DNA of 11,033 bases. Source: Acidobacteriota bacterium (lineage in GTDB: Bacteria > Acidobacteriota > Vicinamibacteria > Vicinamibacterales > 2-12-FULL-66-21). The stretch spans positions 1-11,033 of the forward strand of contig JABFWM010000118.1 of the NCBI GenBank assembly GCA_013362195.1, written 5' to 3'. A program made the position numbers and the translations under genes. The notes under the pieces were generated by a model, which saw only the letters and a program-made list of their open reading frames with translations, made no database searches and was not told the DNA's origin. Below are positions 5,812-11,033 of this stretch, in pieces; position 1 is the stretch's first letter, and every line of letters begins with the position of its first letter.

Positions 5812-7129
5812 CCAGCGTTCTTCCGGAGGCCGTCTGGACCAGCCCCCGCCACACCGGTCCGTCCGGGTAGGCGTACTCGGCGCGCGATTCCGGTCTGATC
5901 GTGCTGCTGTAGCCGGGAGCCGACGGCGGCATGTAGCGCGCACGCCGAATCACCACCGGATCGACGAAATGCTCGTGCAGGTGATCGACGAACTCCGTGA
6001 CGCGATCGTCCATCCGTCCCGAGACGGCGAGGTAATCGAACATCGACAGGTGCTGGACGAGCTCGCACAATCCAACGCCGCCGGCGTGCGGACACACGGG
6101 CACGCCGAACTTCGCGGCCATCAGGATGACGGCGAGGTTTTCGTTGACCCCGCCGAGGCGGCAGCTGTCGATCTGGCAGAAGTCGATGGCCTCGGCCTGC
6201 AGGAGCTGCTTGAAGATGATGCGGTTCTGGGCGTGCTCGCCGGTCGCGACGCCGACCGGCTTGACGCCTGTGCGAATCGCCGCGTGCCCGAGCACGTCGT
6301 CCGGGCTGGTCGGCTCTTCGATCCACCAGGGGCGGAAATGCGCGAGCGCCTGCACGCGTTCGATCGCCTCGCTGACGTCCCAGCGCTGGTTCGCATCGAT
6401 CATCAGCCGCCGATCGGGGCCAATCTCTTCACGGACGACGCGGAGCCGCCGCGCGTCGTCTTCGGGCGCGGCGCCGACTTTGATCTTGAAGTGCGTCCAC
6501 CCGTCGGCGAGTCCCTCGCGGCACAAGCTGCGGATGTACTCGTCGGAATAGCCCATCCATCCCGCGGAGGTGGTGTAGGCGGGATAGCCGTCGCGCAGGA
6601 GCGCCGCTTCCCGCTCCGCGCGCCCGTGCCGCTGCCGCTCGAGGATGTCGATCGCTTCGTCGGGTGTCAACGCATCAGTGATGTAGCGGAAGTCGATGCA
6701 GCGCACCACGTCGCGCGGGCTCATGTCCGCGAGCAGCTTCCAGACCGGCTTGCGTTCGCGTTTCGCGTGGAGGTCCCACACCGCGTTCACGATGGCCGCC
6801 ATCGCCAGGTGGATCACGCCCTTCTCGGGCCCGAGCCAGCGCAGCTGGCTTTCGCACGCCAGCGACGCCCAGAAGGCCGCCGGCTCGGCGACGATCTCCG
6901 CGAGCGTGCGGCCGACCACGAGGTGGGCGAAGGCGCGAATCGCGTCGGCGCAGATCTCGTTGCCGCGGCCAATCGTGAACGTGAACCCATGGCCCTCGAG
7001 GTCCGCGTCGGTCTTCAGGATCACGTAGGCGGCGGAGTAGTCCGGATCGGGATGCATGGCATCGGTTCCGGCGTTGGTCTGCGATGTGGGAAAGCGCAGG
7101 TCGACGATCTCGAGGTCACGGATTTTCAT
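5783..7129 (-). CDS. fucD: L-fuconate dehydratase (enolase superfamily)
   Basis: A protein of 448 residues. It dehydrates L-fuconate to 2-keto-3-deoxy-L-fuconate in the non-phosphorylative L-fucose pathway, in the cytoplasm. The sequence closely follows the family that includes Xanthomonas FucD and human ENOSF1: DLRFPTS, then GTDAMHPDPDYSAAYVILKT, QLRWLGPEKGVIHLA, SCRLGGVNENL and CPHAGGVGLCELVQHL. Enolase-type residues are in place: Lys215 and Lys217 (FKIKV), Asp245 (MIDANQRWD), Glu271 (WIEEPTSPDD), Glu298 (ATGEH), Asp321 and His348. They keep the spacing I recall for the Xanthomonas enzyme with a constant offset of three. The protein ends with about 18 extra residues after the conserved YPDGPVWRGL. 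The gene lies 136 bp after the permease gene and overlaps the oxidoreductase gene. No Shine-Dalgarno is visible before the ATG. Specificity is judged from overall resemblance. Confidence 0.92.
   Translation of the reverse strand: MKIRDLEIVDLRFPTSQTNAGTDAMHPDPDYSAAYVILKTDADLEGHGFTFTIGRGNEICADAIRAFAHLVVGRTLAEIVAEPAAFWASLACESQLRWLGPEKGVIHLAMAAIVNAVWDLHAKRERKPVWKLLADMSPRDVVRCIDFRYITDALTPDEAIDILERQRHGRAEREAALLRDGYPAYTTSAGWMGYSDEYIRSLCREGLADGWTHFKIKVGAAPEDDARRLRVVREEIGPDRRLMIDANQRWDVSEAIERVQALAHFRPWWIEEPTSPDDVLGHAAIRTGVKPVGVATGEHAQNRIIFKQLLQAEAIDFCQIDSCRLGGVNENLAVILMAAKFGVPVCPHAGGVGLCELVQHLSMFDYLAVSGRMDDRVTEFVDHLHEHFVDPVVIRRARYMPPSAPGYSSTIRPESRAEYAYPDGPVWRGLVQTASGRTLDATGATPTR
5820..5824 (-). promoter_or_regulatory. 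Ribosome-binding site inside the dehydratase gene for the downstream oxidoreductase
   Basis: On the minus strand GGAAG ends 8 bases before the ATG at 5811. It is the main reason for preferring that start over the GTG at 5778, before which only GAGG with a 2-base spacer is seen. Confidence 0.45.
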
Positions 7130-7193
7130 AGATCAAACATGTCTGTCAGCCGTCCCGTCACACGGCGCGCGTGACGGCGTTCGAGAAAAAAGA

Positions 7194-7268
7194 GCCGTGA
7201 GTCTTGAGTCCTGAGCCCCTGAGCCGTGAGTCCTGAGCCCTGAGCCCTGAGCCCTAAGCCCTGAGTCA
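7194..7268. repeat. Heptamer tandem repeat (consensus GYCCTGA, about ten units)
   Basis: Successive units on the + strand are GCCGTGA, GTCTTGA, GTCCTGA, GCCCCTGA (8 bases), GCCGTGA, GTCCTGA, GCCCTGA, GCCCTGA, GCCCTAA and GCCCTGA, then GTCA. The final TCA (7266-7268) is the stop codon of the permease gene read on the - strand. The array fills about half of the gap between permease and dehydratase genes. The remainder (7130-7193) has a 7-bp inverted repeat (7155-7161 with 7171-7177) and an A6 run at 7186-7191, but no gene. No unit is self-complementary, so the array itself would not fold into a hairpin. Confidence 0.85.
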
Positions 7269-8210
7269 TTCTCCCCCCGACGTCCGCATGCGGTCCAGCG
7301 CGACGGCGGCGACGATGATGATGCCGGTGACGATCTGCTGCACCCAGTTGGCGAGGCCGTGCTGCGAGCAGCCGATCTGAATCACGGTCATGATCGCCGC
7401 GCCGATCAGCGTGCCGGCGACGGTGCCGCGGCCGCCGAGCAGGCTGCCGCCGCCGATGATCACGGCGGCAATGACGTCCAGCTCGAGGCCGACGGCGACG
7501 GTGGGATCGCCGACGGAGAGCTTCGAGAACTGCAGCACGCCGGCCAGCCCGGCGAACATGGCGGTCAGCACGTAGACGACGATCTTGGTGCGCGTGATCG
7601 CCACGCCGCACAGGCGCGCCATGCGCTCGTTCGATCCAATCGCGAACACGTGACGGCCGAAGCGCGTGTAGCGGAGCAGGCCGGCCACGAGCAGGGCGAG
7701 TCCGATGACCAGCCAGATGCCCGACGGGAGCAGCGCGCCGCCGCGCGGCACCCGAAGCAGGTCGTTCAGCCAGGTGACGGGCGCCTCGATGCGGCGCTCC
7801 TCCGCCAGTCCCTTCGCCACTCCCCGAATGATCAACATCGTCCCGAGCGTGACGATGAAGGGGACGACCCGCAGCTGCGTGATCAGCACGCCGTTAACCA
7901 GGCCGCAGGCGGCACCGGCGGCGACCGCGCCAAGCGCCGCGAGCACGGGATGCACCTCCATCCGCAGCAGCAGCGCGATCACCACCGTCGCGAGCGCGAT
8001 GATCGATCCGACGGACAGATCGATGCCGCCCGACACGATCGCCATCGTCATGCCGATGGCCGCCATGCTGACGATCGCGGTCTGCCGCGCCATCAATTCG
8101 AGGTTGCCGGGCGAGAAGAACTGCGGCCCGATGAGCGCGCCGAACACGCCGGCGACGACGATCAGCCCGAGCGCCGTGCCGGCGCGATCGACGAGCGACC
8201 GAGCCGTCAT
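7266..8210 (-). CDS. ABC sugar transporter permease, CUT2 (ribose-type) family
   Basis: A protein of 314 residues, typical length for RbsC-like permeases. It forms the inner-membrane channel of a sugar importer. Hydrophobic segments run from the N-terminus (GLIVVAGVFGALIGPQFF) to the C-terminus (IVTGIIIVAAVALD), with about eight to ten membrane spans likely. Family signatures include SMAAIGMTMAIVSGGIDLSV near residue 50, FIVTLGTMLIIRG, RYTRFGRHVFAIGSNERMAR, and AAVIIGGGSLLGGRGTVAGT followed by LIGA. The ATG at 8210 overlaps the TGA of the ATPase gene as ATGA, a classic sign of coupled translation. The reading frame continues upstream inside the ATPase gene, but that part is only a shadow. Substrate is not readable from sequence; the following fuconate dehydratase gene suggests L-fucose or a related 6-deoxysugar. 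Confidence 0.92.
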   Translation of the reverse strand: MTARSLVDRAGTALGLIVVAGVFGALIGPQFFSPGNLELMARQTAIVSMAAIGMTMAIVSGGIDLSVGSIIALATVVIALLLRMEVHPVLAALGAVAAGAACGLVNGVLITQLRVVPFIVTLGTMLIIRGVAKGLAEERRIEAPVTWLNDLLRVPRGGALLPSGIWLVIGLALLVAGLLRYTRFGRHVFAIGSNERMARLCGVAITRTKIVVYVLTAMFAGLAGVLQFSKLSVGDPTVAVGLELDVIAAVIIGGGSLLGGRGTVAGTLIGAAIMTVIQIGCSQHGLANWVQQIVTGIIIVAAVALDRMRTSGGE

Positions 8211-9760
8211 GCGCCGGCACCGCCCCCGGTCGCGGCCCGCATCAGCTCGTGCTCCGAGTATGCCGCCACCGGGCGCGGCTCGCCGAGACGTCCACGGCGC
8301 ATCACCGCAATCCGATCGCACACGCCCAGCAGCTCCGGCAGGTAGCTGCTGACCATCAGAATGGCTTTCGGGGCGCGGCCTGGCGCGTCGGCGACCAGCG
8401 CGTCGATCAGCGTGTAAATCTGCGCCTTGCTCCCGACGTCGATGCCGCGCGTCGGTTCGTCGAGCACGAGCACGTCGACGTCGTGCTGCAGCAGCCGCGC
8501 GATGGCGATCTTCTGCTGGTTGCCGCCCGACAACTCGCCGGCGCGCTGCGACGGTCCGGCGCACTTGATGTCCATCCGCCGGATCCATCCGGCAGCGGCG
8601 GCGCGCTGCCGCGACGGCGAGAGCAGTCCGCCGCGACCGAACGCAGACAAGCGGGTGAGCGTCAGGTTGTCGGCGATGTCGAGCGCGAGCGCGAGCCCCT
8701 CTTCCTTGCGATCCTCGCTCAGCATCCCCACGCCCTGCCGCCATCGCTGATGCGGCGTCGCCGGCCCCTCGAAGGCCGCGACCCGGACGCGTCCGCTTCG
8801 CACCGGTTCGAGGCCGAACACGGTGCGGAGCAGCCGCGTGCGTCCGGAGCCGATGAGACCGGCGATCCCGAGAATCTCGCCCCGGTGCAGCGTGAACGAC
8901 GCCGAGCCGGGCTCGAGCGACGCCACGTCGAGCACCGCGTCGCCGCGCGCGCGCGCCGATCGCGGGAACAGGTTGCCGACCGAGGCGCCCACCATCAGGG
9001 CGACGATGGCATCGTGCGTGGCGCCGGCGGTCGGGCCGCCGCCGGCATTGCGCCCGTCGCGCAGCACGATGAAGCGATCCGCCACCTCGGTCACCTCCTC
9101 GATGAAGTGCGAGATGTAGACGATCGCGTGGCCCTGCGCCTTCAGCCGCTGCAGCAGCGCGAACAGCCCCTCGACGTCGGCGCGGCCGAGGCTGCTCGTC
9201 GGCTCGTCGAGGACGAGCACGCGGCATCCGACCGCGAGCGCCCGCGCGATCTCGACGAGCTGCTGCGTGGCCACCGACAGCGAACCGACCGGGGCATCGA
9301 GCGGGATGTCCGTGTGCCCGAGCTCCGCAAGCGCGCGCCCCGCCTGATCGCGCATGCGCGCCCGATCGAGCAGCCCATGGCGGGTCGGTTCTGCGCCGAG
9401 CAGGACGTTCTCCGTCACTGACAGGTGCGGCGCGAGCGACAGCTCCTGATAGATCATCGCCACGCCGGCCCGGCGCCCTTCGATCGGGCTCGCCGGCGCG
9501 TAGCGCGCGCCGTCGATCCTCATCTCGCCGGCATCGGGACGCAGGGCGCCCGCGAGCACGCCCATCAGCGTGCTCTTGCCCGCGCCGTTCTGGCCGATGA
9601 GGCCACAGATTTCACCGGGCGACACGGCGAGATCGACGCCGTCCAGCGCGACGGTCGCCCCGAACGACTTCCGGATCCCGCGCATCTCGAAGCGGGGCGG
9701 CGTGCTTCCGCCTGAAGGCGGAAGCCACGGGTGGCGTGAGGATTGAGTTGGCGGCTCCAC
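8207..9760 (-). CDS. ABC sugar transporter ATP-binding protein, CUT2 (RbsA-type) with two ATPase domains
   Basis: A protein of 517 residues from the GTG at 9760, close to E. coli RbsA (501). Domain 1 has Walker A GQNGAGKST (56-64), a degenerate signature LSVATQQLVEIARAL (161-175) usual for this family, and Walker B VLVLDEPTSSL (181-191). Domain 2 has a degenerate Walker A GLIGSGRTRLL (301-311), a normal signature LSGGNQQKIAIARLL (410-424) and Walker B VLVLDEPTRGID (430-441). It drives sugar import together with the permease, with whose gene it overlaps by 4 bp. The start is uncertain: the only other in-frame candidate is ATG 9685, giving MRGIRKSFG (492 residues) and cutting into the first beta strand. 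The stretch between them is encoded partly by a palindromic repeat and reads HPWLPPSGGSTPPRFE. Neither start has a good ribosome-binding site. Confidence 0.92.
   Translation of the reverse strand: MEPPTQSSRHPWLPPSGGSTPPRFEMRGIRKSFGATVALDGVDLAVSPGEICGLIGQNGAGKSTLMGVLAGALRPDAGEMRIDGARYAPASPIEGRRAGVAMIYQELSLAPHLSVTENVLLGAEPTRHGLLDRARMRDQAGRALAELGHTDIPLDAPVGSLSVATQQLVEIARALAVGCRVLVLDEPTSSLGRADVEGLFALLQRLKAQGHAIVYISHFIEEVTEVADRFIVLRDGRNAGGGPTAGATHDAIVALMVGASVGNLFPRSARARGDAVLDVASLEPGSASFTLHRGEILGIAGLIGSGRTRLLRTVFGLEPVRSGRVRVAAFEGPATPHQRWRQGVGMLSEDRKEEGLALALDIADNLTLTRLSAFGRGGLLSPSRQRAAAAGWIRRMDIKCAGPSQRAGELSGGNQQKIAIARLLQHDVDVLVLDEPTRGIDVGSKAQIYTLIDALVADAPGRAPKAILMVSSYLPELLGVCDRIAVMRRGRLGEPRPVAAYSEHELMRAATGGGAGA
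9705..9724. repeat. Perfect palindrome across the 5' end of the transporter ATPase gene
   Basis: CTTCCGCCTGAAGGCGGAAG, identical to copies at 2358, 2406 and 10844. It lies within the coding frame if the ATPase starts at GTG 9760, encoding LPPSGGS, or in the leader if it starts at ATG 9685. Confidence 0.9.
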
Positions 9761-9814
9761 GTCAATGTCCGACTTGCGATTTCGCTTCCGTAGCTTCCGG
9801 CTTGGCGTCCGTAA

Positions 9815-9834
9815 CTTCCGGCTTCAGCCGGAAG
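9815..9834. repeat. Variant perfect palindrome between binding-protein and ATPase genes
   Basis: CTTCCGGCTTCAGCCGGAAG differs from the common copy in both arms at matching positions (position 7 C to G paired with G to C opposite) and in its centre (GA to TC). Degenerate half-copies (CTTCCGTAGCTTCCGG, GTAACTTCCGG) precede it at 9785-9820. The 81-bp gap between binding protein and ATPase genes therefore consists largely of repeat-derived sequence. Confidence 0.85.
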
Positions 9835-9841
9835 CACACCG

Positions 9842-10831
9842 TCATTTCGCGAGATCGGGGTGCAGCAGCTTGTCCATCTCCGGCTCTTTCATGTTCTGCG
9901 GCGTCACGACATGCACGCCGGTGTCGATGCGCTTCTCGACCGGCTGCCCCTTGATGTGCGCGACGATCGTCTTGACGCCGAGGTAGCCCATCTTCACCGG
10001 ATCCTGCACGACCAGCCCGTCCAGCACGCCGTCTTTCAGCCCCTTGACCATGTTCTCAGAGGAGTCGAAGCCGACGAACTTCACCTTCCCCGCCCAGCCG
10101 TTATCCTGCAGCACGCGCAGCGTGGCAAACGTGCTCGATTCGTTCGGCGTGAAGATGCCGTCGATGCTCAGGCCGCCGTCCGGTTTCTTGTAGCCGCTGA
10201 GGATCGCTTCCGCGCGCTTGTACGCGCCCTCGACATCGGCGCCGACGTATTGATTCGAGCTCACCACTTCGATGCCCGCGTGCTTTCGGATCGCGTCGAG
10301 AAAGCCCTGTTCGCGCTTGGCGGTGCTGTCGTGTCCTTCCGCGTAGCGCAGCAGGATCACCTTGCCCTTGTGCCCCAGCGCTTCGGCCAGGCGGTCGCCG
10401 CCCAGCGCTCCGCCCTTCACGTTGTCGGTGGCGACGAAGCTGACGTAGTCGTCGCTCTTCAACCCGGAATCGAAGATGACGACGGGGATGTTGCGGCGCT
10501 TCGCGTCGCTGACCGGGCCGACCAGCGCGGTCTCGTCCAGCGGCGCGAGCACGATGCCCGATACGCCGCGGCTGACGAACCCTTCGACCTCCGACACCTG
10601 TGAATCGCGGTCGTCCTCGCGGATCGGCCCGCGCCAGATGATCTGCGCGCCGACCTCCTTGCCGGCGCGCTCGGCGCCGGCGCGGATGCTCTGCCAGAAC
10701 ACGTGCGACGTACCCTTGGGAATGACCGCGATGCTGATGGTCGACGCCGACGACGAACCGCTCCTGGGTGAGCAGCCCGCTGCGGCACACGCGAAAACGA
10801 TCGGCAGCAACACGAACGCGAGTCGTTTCAT
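9842..10831 (-). CDS. Sugar ABC transporter substrate-binding lipoprotein (RbsB-like, periplasmic binding protein type 1/4)
   Basis: A protein of 329 residues. The N-terminus MKRLAFVLLPIVFACAAAGC is a lipoprotein signal with a lipobox (AAGC) and acylated Cys20, so the mature protein should be anchored in a membrane facing the periplasm. The rest is a ribose/galactose-type binding protein: ISIAVIPKGTSHVFWQSI, GVSGIVLAPLDETAL, IPVVIFDSGLKSDDYVSFVA followed by TDN, KGKVILLRYAEGHDSTAKRE, DGIFTPNESSTFATLRVL, KVKFVGFDSS and GLVVQDPVKMGYLGVKTIV. It delivers the sugar to the CUT2 permease and ATPase encoded next. It is the first gene of the - strand cluster, preceded by palindromes; GAGG lies only 4 bases before the ATG. 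The ligand is unknown; fucose is suggested by context only. Confidence 0.92.
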   Translation of the reverse strand: MKRLAFVLLPIVFACAAAGCSPRSGSSSASTISIAVIPKGTSHVFWQSIRAGAERAGKEVGAQIIWRGPIREDDRDSQVSEVEGFVSRGVSGIVLAPLDETALVGPVSDAKRRNIPVVIFDSGLKSDDYVSFVATDNVKGGALGGDRLAEALGHKGKVILLRYAEGHDSTAKREQGFLDAIRKHAGIEVVSSNQYVGADVEGAYKRAEAILSGYKKPDGGLSIDGIFTPNESSTFATLRVLQDNGWAGKVKFVGFDSSENMVKGLKDGVLDGLVVQDPVKMGYLGVKTIVAHIKGQPVEKRIDTGVHVVTPQNMKEPEMDKLLHPDLAK

Positions 10832-10835
10832 AGCG

Positions 10836-10839
10836 CCTC
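10836..10839 (-). promoter_or_regulatory. Short-spaced ribosome-binding site of the binding-protein gene
   Basis: GAGG on the minus strand, only 4 bases before the ATG at 10831. A further GGAAG at the edge of the palindrome copy 10844-10863 is 12 bases from the ATG. Either could act, but both spacings are off the optimum. Confidence 0.35.
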
Positions 10840-10843
10840 AAAT

Positions 10844-10863
10844 CTTCCGCCTGAAGGCGGAAG
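10844..10863. repeat. Perfect palindrome just upstream of the binding-protein gene
   Basis: CTTCCGCCTGAAGGCGGAAG, followed by CTACGGG. It lies 12 bp upstream of the start codon of the binding-protein gene and so is in its probable 5' leader. Confidence 0.9.
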
Positions 10864-10880
10864 CTACGGGAAACACGAAT

Positions 10881-11033
10881 GCAGGCCGGGTCTGCAGACC
10901 CGGCGGACAAGTCACGAAACGCAGGCCGGGTCTTCAGACCTGGCGGACGAGCCGCGAGACATAGGCCGGCTCTTCAGACCCGGCGGACAAGCCACGACAT
11001 GTAGGCCGGGTCTTTAGACCCGGCGGACAAGCC
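10881..11033. repeat. 40-bp tandem array, four units, truncated by the window end
   Basis: Units start at 10881, 10921, 10961 and 11001, exactly 40 bp apart; the fourth is cut at base 33. Each has the form (G/A)(C/T)AGGCCGG(G/C)TCT, a 2-base centre, AGACC(C/T)GGC, then GGAC(A/G)AG(C/T)C and a variable tail. The 9-2-9 palindrome is perfect in units 1 and 4 (centres GC and TT). In unit 2 a C to T change leaves a G-T wobble, and in unit 3 a G to C change leaves one mismatch. No gene is visible from 10832 to the end. The palindrome belongs to the same family as those at 573-586 and 4269-4288. Confidence 0.92.

Noticed and set aside
5812..5943. Upstream extension of the flavin oxidoreductase to 5943
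   Set aside because: That stretch overlaps the conserved C-terminus of the fuconate dehydratase in another frame and reads as Arg-rich noise.
7155..7191. Intrinsic terminator after the permease gene
   Set aside because: In the direction of transcription (- strand) the T6 run comes before the 7-bp inverted repeat, not after it, so the order is wrong. On the + strand there is no T-run.
7126..7611. A small gene bridging the permease and dehydratase genes
   Set aside because: The frame is a shadow of the permease gene continuing through the heptamer repeats, with Arg-rich composition typical of an out-of-frame GC-rich reading.
7266..9227. A 653-residue fusion of an N-terminal extension with the permease
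   Set aside because: The part before 8210 is an out-of-frame reading of the ATPase gene. The permease starts at the ATGA overlap.
7266..10831. Naming the transporter rbsABC (ribose)
   Set aside because: CUT2 importers share these sequences whatever the sugar, and the neighbour is a fuconate dehydratase, so ribose specificity is not supported.
10881..11033. CRISPR array
   Set aside because: The 40-bp period is regular, but the whole unit is repeated, including the part where spacers would be unique, and no cas gene is present.

Overview
The window looks like a piece of chromosome from a high-GC, diderm, heterotrophic bacterium. Acidobacteriota, class Vicinamibacteria, is my best guess. It rests on the very GC-rich third codon positions, a secreted protein with a C-terminal domain common in that group, a lipoprotein-type sugar-binding protein, and many short palindromic repeats between genes. 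This is inferred from recall, not from a database search.

The left part (1-4251) reads on the + strand. It holds the 3' end of a secreted, probably Ig-like-domain protein (1-561), a secreted aldose 1-epimerase (667-1731), a Tat-exported gluconate-2-dehydrogenase subunit-3-type small subunit (1741-2346), and an FAD-dependent GMC oxidoreductase with a four-cysteine iron-sulfur-type motif (2527-4251). The last two resemble the small and catalytic subunits of periplasmic sugar dehydrogenases such as FAD-glucose dehydrogenase, fructose dehydrogenase or glucoside 3-dehydrogenase. No cytochrome c subunit is present in the window.

The right part (4339-10831) reads on the - strand. In transcription order it holds a lipoprotein sugar-binding protein, a CUT2 (ribose-type) double ATPase, a CUT2 permease overlapping the ATPase gene by ATGA, an L-fuconate dehydratase (the most secure functional call here), and an old-yellow-enzyme family NADH:flavin oxidoreductase overlapping the dehydratase gene. 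The set fits uptake and non-phosphorylative oxidative breakdown of L-fucose or a similar 6-deoxy or aldonate-yielding sugar. The epimerase and periplasmic dehydrogenase on the facing strand could feed the same route, but that link is inference. L-fucose dehydrogenase, lactonase and the steps after 2-keto-3-deoxy-fuconate are not in the window.

The intergenic space is unusually structured. A family of about 20-base palindromes built as 9-base arm, 2-base centre, 9-base arm occurs in almost every gap. Its arms vary while pairing is mostly kept. Some copies sit in tandem arrays of 48-bp units (2358-2480) and 40-bp units (10881-11033, running off the end). One supplies the apparent ribosome-binding site of the GMC gene and another lies across the 5' end of the transporter ATPase gene. 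A separate heptamer array (7194-7268) runs into the stop codon of the permease gene. I found no rRNA, tRNA, CRISPR array, insertion sequence or phage gene.
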